Both the position numbers and the translations under genes were made by a program. From positions 656,654 through 720,653 of the forward strand of contig QAYY01000011.1 in assembly GCA_003054665.1 (NCBI GenBank): a DNA stretch of 64,000 nt, in the 5' to 3' direction. Origin of the DNA: Opitutaceae bacterium EW11. Its GTDB lineage: Bacteria; Verrucomicrobiota; Verrucomicrobiia; Opitutales; Opitutaceae. The first letter of the stretch is position 1. Every line of letters begins with the position of its first letter. The notes beneath the pieces are model-generated. The model had not been told where the DNA came from and ran no database searches. It saw only the letters and a list, made by a program, of their open reading frames with translations. Shown one piece after another: positions 51,608-60,461 of this stretch.

Positions 51608-52732
51608 TCAGTTCGTGAACTTCATCACCAGCGTGTGGCGATACGTCTGACCCGGGCGGAGAACGGTGCTCGGGAACTCAGGCTTGTTCGGCGCATCCGG
51701 GAAGCCTTCGGTCTCGAGGCACAGCCCGGTGCGGAACTGGTACTTAACGCCCTTCTTGCCGACGTCGGAACCGTCCAGAAAGTTGCCGCTGTAGAACTGG
51801 ATTCCAGGCTGATCCGTCAGCACTTCCATCGTGCGGCCGGAGGACGGATCCTTCAGGATCGCGGCGGTGCGGAGGCCGGTGCCCTTGCGCAGAACCCAGC
51901 AGTGGTCGTAGCCGCCGCCAAACTTGAGGGCCTCGAAGTCGTCGTTCACGTGAGCGCCCACCTTGGTCGGCTTGGTGAAGTCCATGGGGGTTCCATTGAC
52001 CGGATCGATCTTGCCGGTGGGAATCAGACCCTTGTCGGTCGGCAGGTACGAGTCGGCGTTCAACTGCAGTTCGTGATCGAGGATCGTCTTGGTCGGGTCG
52101 CCGGTTAGATTCCAATAGCTGTGATGGGCGAGGTTGACGATCGTCGGCTTGTCCGTGGTGGCATCGACTTCCCAGGTCAGCTCGTTATTGTCCGAGAGCC
52201 AGTAAGTGACATGGGTGGTCAAAGTGCCGGGATAACCTTCTTCGCCATCCTTGGACACGTACGTCAGCTGCACGCCGCGGGCGCCACTTTTGTGCACGGG
52301 CTTGCCGCTCCAGAGCACCTTGTCGAAGCCCTTCACGCCTCCATGGAGATGGCACGGAACGCCGCCGGGGGCGTTGTTCTTGGCGAGCTGGTAAGTCTTC
52401 CCATCGAGGGTGAATTTCCCGTCGGCGATGCGGTTGCCGAAGCGGCCGACCGTCGCGCCGAAGTAGTTCTTGCTGCCGAGCCAACCGGCCAGGTCGTCGT
52501 AGCCGAGCGTGACATCGGCTTTGTTTCCCTTGGCGTCGGGGACGATCACGCCGACGAGGATGGCGCCGTATTCAGTGACTTTGGCCGACATGCCCTTCGA
52601 GTTGGTCATCGTGAAGATCTTCACTTCACGGCCATCGGGCAGTTTGCCGTAGGAGGCGGTTTCGAGATCGGAGGCGTGCATAGTGGTAAACGCGAGCAGG
52701 GATGAAGCTGCCAATGCGAGGAGTTTTTTCAT
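51608..52732 (-). CDS. galM: Galactose mutarotase (aldose 1-epimerase), exported
   Basis: GalM interconverts alpha and beta anomers of galactose and glucose. The 374-residue protein has an N-terminal signal peptide (about 1-20, MKKLLALAASSLLAFTTMHA) and a beta-sandwich enzyme with the catalytic set: His 130 in CHLHGG, His 204 in NLAHHSYWNLTG and Glu 340 in CLETEGFPDAPN. A periplasmic location is suggested, so it may prepare sugar for the symporter encoded just upstream. The ATG at 52732 gives the signal peptide; the frame is open further. The gap to the symporter gene is 166 bases and no promoter was recognised there. Confidence 0.94.
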   Translation of the reverse strand: MKKLLALAASSLLAFTTMHASDLETASYGKLPDGREVKIFTMTNSKGMSAKVTEYGAILVGVIVPDAKGNKADVTLGYDDLAGWLGSKNYFGATVGRFGNRIADGKFTLDGKTYQLAKNNAPGGVPCHLHGGVKGFDKVLWSGKPVHKSGARGVQLTYVSKDGEEGYPGTLTTHVTYWLSDNNELTWEVDATTDKPTIVNLAHHSYWNLTGDPTKTILDHELQLNADSYLPTDKGLIPTGKIDPVNGTPMDFTKPTKVGAHVNDDFEALKFGGGYDHCWVLRKGTGLRTAAILKDPSSGRTMEVLTDQPGIQFYSGNFLDGSDVGKKGVKYQFRTGLCLETEGFPDAPNKPEFPSTVLRPGQTYRHTLVMKFTN

Positions 52733-52898
52733 GGGGAAGGTTCTCAACGTGCCGACCGCCGGCCGCGCACCGTTGTTTTCGGAATCGTTTGGAAAGCCGG
52801 TCGCGGAAGAGGTGCCGCGCCTCCTCCCGAACACGTTTTGAAGGAACTGAAACGATAGCGCCCGCCGGAGCACGGCGGGCGCATCGAGCAAAGCGGTA

Positions 52899-54716
52899 TC
52901 AACCGCGGAAGTACAGGTACGCGCCGACGATCGCGGCGAGGACGAAGAGCGAAGCGACCACGTCGAACGTGTGCCAGCTCTCGCGGGTCGCCTTCTTGTC
53001 TTCCTCCGTCGCGGTGCCGAACGTCAGGCCCTTCAGCTTAACGTAATCCGGCTCGGGCGTCATATAGCTGACGGCCACCATCACGATCGCGGATACGAGG
53101 GTGATGAGGATGGAGAAATACTGGAAGTTGATGTTGTTCACGATCCAGAGGAACGAACCCTGGGTGTAACCGTTTTCGAAGCCGGCGAGCTTCATCGTGA
53201 CCGGGGTGTCGACCAGCATGCGGAAGACGCCGAGGACGAAGCCGGAGATCATGGCCCAGAGACAGCCTTGGGCGTTGAGGCGCTTCCAGAAGACGCCGAA
53301 GAAGAATACCACGAAGATCGGGGGAGCCAGATAGCCCTGCACCGCCTGGAGGTAATCATACAGGCCATGCGCGCCCTTGATCACGGGAATCCATAGGAGC
53401 GCGATGACCACCATCACGCCGGTGGCGATGCGACCCGTGCGCACCAGGTCGGCCTGCGAGGCGCCCGGCTTGAGCTTCTCATAAAGATCGACGGTGAAGA
53501 GGGTCGAGCAGGCGTTGAACACGCCGGCGAGCGAGCCCATCAGCGCGGAGAGCAGTCCCGCCACCACGATGCCGCGAAGGCCGGCGGGCAGGAGGTGTTG
53601 CACCATCAGGGGAAATGCACCCTGCGCCGCGCTCTCGATCAAGTGACCGTCCTGGGTGAACAGCTCCGAGGACAGGCCGACGTTCTTGCCGCTCTTGGCG
53701 AGGGCGAAGCAGATCAGGCCGGGAATGATGAAGAGATAGACGGGGAACAGCTTGAGGAAGGCCGCGAAGATCGAGCCCTGGCGCGCGACCGTCTGGTTCG
53801 GAGCGCCGAGGGCGCGCTGCACGATGTATTGGTCGGTGCACCAGTACCACAGGCCGATGACCGGGGCGCAGATGGCCATGCCCAGCCACGGGAAGTTGCT
53901 GTTGAAATACCAGGCGATCTTGCCCGGTTCCTTCACGGGCGCCCAGGTGCCCTCCATGCCGTGTGGGATGAGCGGCTTCCAGAGATTGAACATCTCGGAA
54001 CCGCAGATGCGCTTCAGTTCACCCCAGCCGCCGAGCTCGTGCAGGCCGTATACGGTGAGCAGCGCCGAACCGATGATAAGGACGACGACCTGAACCGCGT
54101 CGTTGTAGGCCACCGCGCGCATGCCGCCGAGCGCCGTGTACAAGCCGGTGAGCAGGATCACGAGCACCGAACCGATCCAGAAACTGTCGATGTGCAGCGA
54201 GCCCAGGTTGAGGTGCAACTCCGGCATCAACGTTCCGAATACAACGCCGCCGGCGAAAATGCCGACCGCGATTTTTGAAACGACGAACGTGATCAGCGAC
54301 ACGATCGAGAGCACGTAACGCGAGCCCGGGCTGAAGCGGCGCTCCAGAAATTCAGGCATCGTGAACACCAGCGAGCGTGCGTAGAACGGCACGAAGACCC
54401 AGGCGAGCACGAGAAGACACCACGCATGCAATTCGTAGTGCGCCATCGCCACGCCGTCCTTCGCGCCGGAACCGGCGAGACCGACGATGTGTTCGGACCC
54501 GATGTTCGAGGCGAAGATTGATGCGCCGATGACCCACCAGCCTAGATTGCGTCCGGCGAGGAAATAGTCCGCGGCGGTGTTCTTGGATTTTTTGACCACC
54601 CACCAGGCGACGCCCAGCAGGAGGCCGAAGTAGAGCGCGAGCATCAGCCAGTCCACGGCCACGAAGGTCGTGTTTTTGGCCGCGGTCGCGGCAAGGATCG
54701 GGGTCAGGAGGTTCAT
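52899..54716 (-). CDS. Sodium/sugar symporter (SSS family, SGLT-like)
   Basis: A 605-residue sodium:solute symporter with about 14 transmembrane helices. Family features: ADYFLAGRNLGWWVIGASIFASNIGSEHIVGLAGSGA (parts ADYFLAGRNLGWWVIGASIF and SNIGSEHIVGLAGSGA), AYNDAVQVVVLIIGSALLTV, GWYWCTDQYIVQRAL-like sequence (WYWCTDQYIVQRALGA), GLLSALMGSLAGVFNACSTLFTVD and LAPPIFVVFFFGVFW. The pattern SNIGSEH is typical of vSGLT and other hexose carriers. With galM downstream it likely takes up galactose or glucose. ATG at 54716; there is no Shine-Dalgarno-like sequence just before it. Confidence 0.9.
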   Translation of the reverse strand: MNLLTPILAATAAKNTTFVAVDWLMLALYFGLLLGVAWWVVKKSKNTAADYFLAGRNLGWWVIGASIFASNIGSEHIVGLAGSGAKDGVAMAHYELHAWCLLVLAWVFVPFYARSLVFTMPEFLERRFSPGSRYVLSIVSLITFVVSKIAVGIFAGGVVFGTLMPELHLNLGSLHIDSFWIGSVLVILLTGLYTALGGMRAVAYNDAVQVVVLIIGSALLTVYGLHELGGWGELKRICGSEMFNLWKPLIPHGMEGTWAPVKEPGKIAWYFNSNFPWLGMAICAPVIGLWYWCTDQYIVQRALGAPNQTVARQGSIFAAFLKLFPVYLFIIPGLICFALAKSGKNVGLSSELFTQDGHLIESAAQGAFPLMVQHLLPAGLRGIVVAGLLSALMGSLAGVFNACSTLFTVDLYEKLKPGASQADLVRTGRIATGVMVVIALLWIPVIKGAHGLYDYLQAVQGYLAPPIFVVFFFGVFWKRLNAQGCLWAMISGFVLGVFRMLVDTPVTMKLAGFENGYTQGSFLWIVNNINFQYFSILITLVSAIVMVAVSYMTPEPDYVKLKGLTFGTATEEDKKATRESWHTFDVVASLFVLAAIVGAYLYFRG

Positions 54717-55172
54717 AGAGGGTCGGTGTCCTTTACGCTCAACAGATGCTATTGCCGACGCAGGACCTCACGGCACATCGAACCGAATAGGCTTCGCAGA
54801 CCGGAAGGGGAAAACACGCAGGGTAAGCTGCATTCCTGGCGAGTTGCGGCATCGCGGGGTTGTGGTTGCAACCGGATCAAAATCAGAACCGGAGGCGTGG
54901 GGAGTCGAGCGTGGATTAACATTACCGTCAACTTGTGATTCTCAGAGGGATGCAGAATCGCGCGGCGGTCCGGTGAACACCGAATTCCTTGGTGCAAAAC
55001 ACGCCGGTTCCGGTGCGCGGGTTCTGTACTATCGATCGCACTACGTCATGGTCGATTCAGGCGCCGTTTTGCTGAGCCTCCGGCGCAGGCGTTTGGCGCG
55101 CCGATTGAATTCTCGGTAAAAGGGGATTCGGGGTCTTGTGGGGTTTTCGGCTTCCGGATTAGGACGTCAGCC
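54717..55172. other. Intergenic region upstream of the symporter gene
   Basis: 456 bases between the divergent symporter and the exported-protein gene. A 10-base palindrome GGTTGCAACC lies at 54864-54873 and might be an operator, but palindromes of this size occur by chance. No convincing -35/-10 pair was found. Confidence 0.4.
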
Positions 55173-56021
55173 ATGCCAAGCACCCCCTGGGCTATCCCCG
55201 CGCTGAAGTTGTTGCTGGTAACCACGCTATTCGTAGCGACGGGCAGAGCCGCCGAGACCGCGACGATGGACCTTTCCGCTGTGATTCCTCATCTGATACT
55301 AGCGGACGGTCGTACTCTCGAGCAGGTGGAGATCCGGTCGTTCGGTTCAAAGTCCGTCATGGTGCGCCACCGCGACGGCGTGCTGCAGATTCCATACGAC
55401 CAGTTTCCTGCCGAGCTTCGGCCAGCGCTGCTCGCAAAACGCCCTGCGCCGACCACCCCGTCTGCCGCGCGACCAGCGACGGCGCCCGCGCGACAGGCGG
55501 CCACCGCACCTGCTCAGAAGCGGTTGCCCGCAACTTCGTCGAAAACCGCCACTGCCACGGAGACGATCTCGGGCCGCGTCGTCTGGCAGGAGGGCTCGCG
55601 AGCGACTCCTCTGGGCGGCGTCGCCGTCCTGCTTTGCGACGCGCGTACATTCGCCGTTTTCGATCGGGATCGCCGCGGACGCTTCGATGCCGAACACGAG
55701 CAGCTTCGGCGCAAGCTGGCGGGAGAGCCGTCGCTACCGAATCCTTCGAAGGAACAGATTCAGAAGTTCTTCGAGGAGGAATTCCTCTCCTGGGAGAATA
55801 TGCCTCAGCCGCTGGCGGCGGCACAGGCCGACGCGAAGGGGCAGTTTGCGCTGCAGAAGCCCGTGGGCGTTCCGACTCTGCTCTTTATTCGGATCAAGGT
55901 TCAGACCGGAGCCGGCACTGCGGGCCACGTATGGGCGGTCCGCGCAGATTCGCCCTCGGTCCTGATCAGCAACAACAACGCTTACCCAGCGCTCGCGGCC
56001 GAGGTGCCGAGTTTCGAATAG
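55173..56021 (+). CDS. Exported protein of unknown function
   Basis: A 282-residue protein with a signal peptide (about 1-26, cleavage near GRAAE). Residues 40-92 contain a small motif, LILADGRTLEQVEIRSFGSKSVMVRHRDG and onward IPYDQFPAELRPALL, common in secreted verrucomicrobial proteins and resembling an SH3-like 'DGR...V...H..G...P...LP' unit. Residues 93-135 are a Pro/Ala/Thr-rich linker, and the C-terminal part (about 136-270) looks like a beta-rich domain (SGRVVWQEGSRATPLGGVAVLLCD, GQFALQKPVGVPTLLFIRI), possibly carboxypeptidase-regulatory-like. No named family could be assigned. ATG at 55173; it converges with the batD-like gene. Confidence 0.8.
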   Translation: MPSTPWAIPALKLLLVTTLFVATGRAAETATMDLSAVIPHLILADGRTLEQVEIRSFGSKSVMVRHRDGVLQIPYDQFPAELRPALLAKRPAPTTPSAARPATAPARQAATAPAQKRLPATSSKTATATETISGRVVWQEGSRATPLGGVAVLLCDARTFAVFDRDRRGRFDAEHEQLRRKLAGEPSLPNPSKEQIQKFFEEEFLSWENMPQPLAAAQADAKGQFALQKPVGVPTLLFIRIKVQTGAGTAGHVWAVRADSPSVLISNNNAYPALAAEVPSFE

Positions 56022-56055
56022 CGTCGGCTGGCAAGCCCTGCGGCCGGCAGGGGAA

Positions 56056-58581
56056 CTACTTCCAGAGAGGAACGATATCCTCCTGGCGCACCCAGCCCGT
56101 CTGACCGTTCGAGAAAACCAACCGACTCCAGCCGAGGAAGGTCTTGTCGATCACGGCCATGCTCCCGGGTGCAAGAGGCGAGGTCTTCTGAGTCGTGTCC
56201 GCTTCCGTGGGCACCGAACGCAGGATGGATGGCTTCCAGACCACCGCCGCGCCGGCGTCACGGGCTTCTTGATACAGGCCGATGCTCACGGATCCGAGTA
56301 TCGCAACGATCAGCGATATTCCGAGCAGTCCGCTCCCGGCAATCGTCCCGATTCTGCCGAGGTGGCCGTAGCCGACCAGAAGGAAACAAACCAGTCCGAG
56401 CGCCGCCAACGCTGCTGCCCCGACGAGGACACGCTGCCATTCGGCGGGCGAACACAAGCGAGCCATGCTGTGGAAGGGCGACGGGTTCACGAAGCCGCCG
56501 AGGTCTGCTGGAGCGAATCCCGCATGCTCCACCGTCACCGCCAGATTCCATTGCACCGAGGGATCGCGCGGGTGCTGGACAAAGGCGGCAAACGTCTGGG
56601 CCGAGGCTTCTCCCCAGCGGTTCTGTTGCGCGAGAGCCAACCCGAGATTGTAGCGGGAGACCCAGTCGGCAGGGTGCACAGCCACTTCCTTCCGCCATGC
56701 GGTTTCCGCAGCGGAGAAGTCTCCGCGATCATAGGCGTAGCGCGCCGAGTCCGCGGCGTGAAGAGCCGGGATTGCCGCGAGGCAGAACAGCACTGCAGCG
56801 GCAAAGGGGAGCAGGTTCGAGGGGCGGAAAAGCTGTAGCGCGGAGAAGCGCGGAACCGCCTTTTCGTCGAGCGCGCGGCTGGCTCGGTCGGCCCAGTCCG
56901 GCGGCAATGTGCCGCTGGTGCCGTAGAGCGCGCGTTCAGCCTGGATCCAAAGTTCGCCCCAGGCTCCAAGGGCGGACTCCGCCGACTCCGCAAACTGGGA
57001 AGAGACAGGAACCGCCGATGGAATTTTCCACAGAGTGGCCGTGTCGTGTTGCCACTTCTGAATAAGCGCGTGGCTCCTTTGTCGGTCGGAGGTGCTGCGA
57101 ATCTCGGCGACGATCAGCCGCAAACGCTCCTGCGCCTCACGCTGCGGAAGGTTGGGATCGCGGCGTCGCGCCCGGCGGAGGGCAAGTAGCGCCCAGCAGA
57201 GCAGGATGCATGGGACAGGTACCAACAGAGCGATGGCGAACGTGCGGTTGTTCCAGGGCAACAGGGCCTGCTTTGTGCCATTGATCGGATCGACGGGTAT
57301 GGCCTGTGGAGCCGCGGGAGCGGTCGCGGCCGGCGTTGGGCGAGACGGGGCGCCGGTGGATGAGGCCGGCGGAGTCGGAGTCGCACCGGCTGGTGTAGGT
57401 GTCGTCGCAGGGGCTGGAGCGGCGGAAACGGAGACGGTCACCTTGTCCGTGGTCACGGTCTGATATTCGCCCTTCGCAGCGTCGAAATAGGTCCAGTTGA
57501 TCGGACCCAGCGTGTACGTTCCCGGCTGGGTCGGGATGAGCACGACGTCTTCCGCCAGCGAGCCGTCGAACAAAGTTCCTTCCTTGATCGAGCGCCTCGC
57601 CTGGGGCTGCACCACGCGGAAATCGCGGGATACGTCTCGCGAGGGGAGTCCGGAAATGTCGGGCCAGTTTCCGGTGCCGGAAAGTGTGAGTGTCCATGTG
57701 ATCGGCTCGCCGACGGTGGCGCTGGAGGGGACGACCTTGGATTCCAGTTTGAACTGCCCGACGGCGCCGGTAAACGAGCCGGGAGCGGGAGAGGGCAGCG
57801 GCAGCACCCGTACCGTCGGGCGCGTGCTCGTGATCGCGTACTGCTCTAGATTGGGACGGGAGAAAAAGCCGAAGCTGGGCGAGCCGGTCGTGAGGTTCAC
57901 CAGTTGATTCGCCGAGTTCAGCGTAACGTCCCCGGGCGTCTTCAAGAACCCTCGCGTCTTGTAGGTGATGATGATCCTGGGCTCGCCGGCGGTGCTGGTC
58001 TCCGCAACCTCGGGCTTGCTCCATTCTTCCACGGCCAGCGGGGCGGGGTTCCACTCCACGTTGCTCCCGGGCGAGTGGAAATATCGGCGGGCGACGTTCA
58101 GGTTGTAGTGGACATCGAATACTTGGCCGGTCCAGACCTCCTTCGGCATGTCCAGCCGCGACGAGGCAACGCTATCGAGCGATACGCTGCCCTGACCGAC
58201 GGTCGCCTCGCCCACCTCGTAGGTGGCCGGCGCGACTTGGGCACGACCCTTGTTCGTGTTCACCGAGAAAGCGGGAATCGTGACGGTGCTACGCTGAGTC
58301 GCCCTGGCACGGAACGAGACGATCACCGTTTGGGAGATACGGCCGTTGACGATTGACATGTTGCTCGAGCGACCCACCGCCTGAAGCGCCAAGCCGGGCA
58401 CGGCCGGCACGGCGGGATCGTCGCTGGGCTCGCAGCCGTCGTACACCAGCTGCAGTTCGTTGCTCTGGTTGAACGAGAGTGTGCCCGACGGAGGCTCCCA
58501 ATGCACCGTCTGGCTCCAGGCCGTCAGCGCGACGGCTAACAAAGCAACGCAGAGGAGGAGGGTCTGGCGAACGATGCGCAT
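56056..58581 (-). CDS. BatD-type oxygen tolerance protein fused to TPR and SH3-like domains (BatD-BatE)
   Basis: An 841-residue envelope protein. After a signal peptide (about 1-24, ending in AWSQ) come the BatD beta-rich domains with the family phrases IVNGRISQTVIVSFRARAT, KEVWTGQVFDVHYNLN and GNWPDISGLP (periplasmic, about 25-400), a Pro/Ala/Thr-rich linker, a transmembrane helix near 455-475, a cytoplasmic stretch, another helix near 610-628, then TPR-like helices (YDRGDFSAAETAWRKEVAVHPADWVSRYNLGLAL in parts: YDRGDFSAAETAWRKEVAVH), two more helices, and an SH3-type end (VFSNGQTGWVRQEDIVPLW). The latter parts correspond to a separate BatE in other operons. The ATG at 58581 starts five bases after the batB stop; a TTG at 58593 is possible. 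Confidence 0.85.
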   Translation of the reverse strand: MRIVRQTLLLCVALLAVALTAWSQTVHWEPPSGTLSFNQSNELQLVYDGCEPSDDPAVPAVPGLALQAVGRSSNMSIVNGRISQTVIVSFRARATQRSTVTIPAFSVNTNKGRAQVAPATYEVGEATVGQGSVSLDSVASSRLDMPKEVWTGQVFDVHYNLNVARRYFHSPGSNVEWNPAPLAVEEWSKPEVAETSTAGEPRIIITYKTRGFLKTPGDVTLNSANQLVNLTTGSPSFGFFSRPNLEQYAITSTRPTVRVLPLPSPAPGSFTGAVGQFKLESKVVPSSATVGEPITWTLTLSGTGNWPDISGLPSRDVSRDFRVVQPQARRSIKEGTLFDGSLAEDVVLIPTQPGTYTLGPINWTYFDAAKGEYQTVTTDKVTVSVSAAPAPATTPTPAGATPTPPASSTGAPSRPTPAATAPAAPQAIPVDPINGTKQALLPWNNRTFAIALLVPVPCILLCWALLALRRARRRDPNLPQREAQERLRLIVAEIRSTSDRQRSHALIQKWQHDTATLWKIPSAVPVSSQFAESAESALGAWGELWIQAERALYGTSGTLPPDWADRASRALDEKAVPRFSALQLFRPSNLLPFAAAVLFCLAAIPALHAADSARYAYDRGDFSAAETAWRKEVAVHPADWVSRYNLGLALAQQNRWGEASAQTFAAFVQHPRDPSVQWNLAVTVEHAGFAPADLGGFVNPSPFHSMARLCSPAEWQRVLVGAAALAALGLVCFLLVGYGHLGRIGTIAGSGLLGISLIVAILGSVSIGLYQEARDAGAAVVWKPSILRSVPTEADTTQKTSPLAPGSMAVIDKTFLGWSRLVFSNGQTGWVRQEDIVPLWK

Positions 58582-58586
58582 GGTGA

Positions 58587-60461
58587 CTACCAATTCTTGC
58601 CGGTCTTCGCCGGGGTTTCTTTTTCGCCGCGAAGAAGCTGCTGAAGCCGTACAGGCGAATCCTGATTTCGGACCTGCTGGAGCTTTTCGAGCGGCACAAC
58701 CAAGCGGGGATCGGAGGGCATGGTTTCTTTTTCGGGGGAGCCTCCGACCTTCTGGATCTCCGGCGTCGCGCTACTCTTCTGCTGATTCTTCTCCGGTTGA
58801 TTTTTCTTCATGTCGCCGAACGCCGACGGGGCATTTCGCTGCGGCTCCTTTTTGTCCTGCTGGTCTTGCTGCGGCTGCCCCTGTGTTGGCTCGGATTTCG
58901 GCTCGTTGCTTTTCTGGGGCTGGTCCTGTTTCGGCTGCTGCTGAGGCTGGCCACTCTGCTGCTTCTGCTGGGAATCCGACTGGTTCTGCTGATCCTTGTT
59001 TTGGTCTTGGTTCTGCTCCTGCTGTTGTTGCTGCTGTTCCGGCGGGGGTTCGGGCTTCTCGAGGAGTTTCTCCAATTCCGACTGAATCTGCCCCCAATCG
59101 GCAGCATTGGCATCCAGCGACCGGCCTGCTTCCACGGCGGCGAGACCGTCGTGTACCACGCCCTCCACGACAGGTTGCTGCGCCGATTTCATTCTTTGTC
59201 CGTAGGTGACCGTCGTGCGGGCCAATTCGGCGTAGTCGCGCGCGGTCAACTGCTCGCGGCTCGAGAACTGCGCGACCAACTTGCTGAGGGGTTCGGCGGC
59301 GGATGTTTCGGCGGCGGAAAGAGTGCGCGGAGTCGCCAGGACGGCGGCGAATAGGAGCATCAGCGCTGCCGCTACACCAGGGCCGGACTGCGGTTGTGTC
59401 TCCGGCAGAGCACCTGTGCGGGTCCGAAGACGGACGTTGCGCGGGCGGGGACGGACTGGGAATTCGCGCCAGAAGCTTGCCATCAATAGCAGAAGCGCCG
59501 GACCGAGCGCCCACTGGTATCGTTCCACCAGCCGGACACGCCGTTCTTCCCGGAACTGACCTTTGCGTCCCGCCTCGACCGTGGACTGAAGCAGTTGGGC
59601 GAGGTCCACCCAAGAACTCGCGTCGGTGTAAACACCGTGGGTTTTCGACGCCAGCTCCTGGAGCGTGGCGGACTCCAGTCTCGAGAGAACGACCGCCCCG
59701 CGATCGTCTTTCACGTATCCACCAGAGCCATCCGGGATGATCGAGCCCTGGGTGGTGCCGAGGCCGAGACCAATCACGCGGATTCCGCGCTTTGCGAGTT
59801 CGTCCGCCGCCGGTTTCCAATCGTCGTCCGTCGCCTCGCCGTCGCTGAGCACGATCAGGAACCGATCGGCGGCTCCGCTGGAACCAAAGGCGCTGAGCGC
59901 CGTGTCGACGAGCGATCGGTAGTTGGTCCCGCCTTCGGGCAAATAGTCGGGCGTCAAGGCGGGCAGAAACTCGTTGAGGATCTCGTAATCGCTGCTCAGC
60001 GGACTCTGGAGAAACGCGGTTCCGGAAAAGACGATCAAGCCGACGCGTTCGCCTGAGAGGCGTTCGAGCAAACTCGTGACGAGCAATCTCGCGCGCTCGA
60101 GCCGTGAGGGCCGAACGTCGGTTGCGAGCATGCTGCGGGAGAGATCGAGCGCGATGACGATCTCCCGCGCCTGGTCGAAAACAGGCTCGTCGAGTTGTCC
60201 CCACTGCGGCCGGGCCAGCGCCACGACGAAGAGCAGGGAACCGAAAATCAGACGCCATCTGAAACGAGCGGTGTTGCCCGCAGCCGGCTCGTGCTCCCCG
60301 CGATCGCTTTCCAGCACCAGATCCCGGATACCGGCTTCGGCACGAAGGATTTTCGGATGCTTGAGGCTCAGTGCCTCCCGACGATGACGGCGCAGCTCCA
60401 GCACCGCGAGGAGCAGTGGGATGAGCATCAACCAGAAAACGTGGGGCCAGTGAAACGTCAT
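58587..60461 (-). CDS. BatB-like von Willebrand factor A protein with BatC-like glutamine-rich tail
   Basis: A 624-residue membrane protein. Two N-terminal helices (about 8-20 and 70-83) flank a loop, then a VWA domain with MIDAS motif DLSRS at 106-110, the Thr in PEGGTNYRSL and the Asp in VLSDGEATDDD. A third helix lies near 325. A second half, with its own hydrophobic segment (ALMLLFAAVLA, about 375) and a short TPR-like region, corresponds to BatC; it ends in a region of Gln/Asn/Asp/Lys repeats (about 480-580) of extreme bias. Overlaps batA by 4 bases (ATGA). Part of the Bat complex, whose biochemical role is unresolved. Confidence 0.88.
   Translation of the reverse strand: MTFHWPHVFWLMLIPLLLAVLELRRHRREALSLKHPKILRAEAGIRDLVLESDRGEHEPAAGNTARFRWRLIFGSLLFVVALARPQWGQLDEPVFDQAREIVIALDLSRSMLATDVRPSRLERARLLVTSLLERLSGERVGLIVFSGTAFLQSPLSSDYEILNEFLPALTPDYLPEGGTNYRSLVDTALSAFGSSGAADRFLIVLSDGEATDDDWKPAADELAKRGIRVIGLGLGTTQGSIIPDGSGGYVKDDRGAVVLSRLESATLQELASKTHGVYTDASSWVDLAQLLQSTVEAGRKGQFREERRVRLVERYQWALGPALLLLMASFWREFPVRPRPRNVRLRTRTGALPETQPQSGPGVAAALMLLFAAVLATPRTLSAAETSAAEPLSKLVAQFSSREQLTARDYAELARTTVTYGQRMKSAQQPVVEGVVHDGLAAVEAGRSLDANAADWGQIQSELEKLLEKPEPPPEQQQQQQEQNQDQNKDQQNQSDSQQKQQSGQPQQQPKQDQPQKSNEPKSEPTQGQPQQDQQDKKEPQRNAPSAFGDMKKNQPEKNQQKSSATPEIQKVGGSPEKETMPSDPRLVVPLEKLQQVRNQDSPVRLQQLLRGEKETPAKTGKNW

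Noticed and set aside
54864-54873. GGTTGCAACC palindrome as a sugar-regulator operator.
   Set aside because: Too short, single copy, and not placed with a recognisable promoter.
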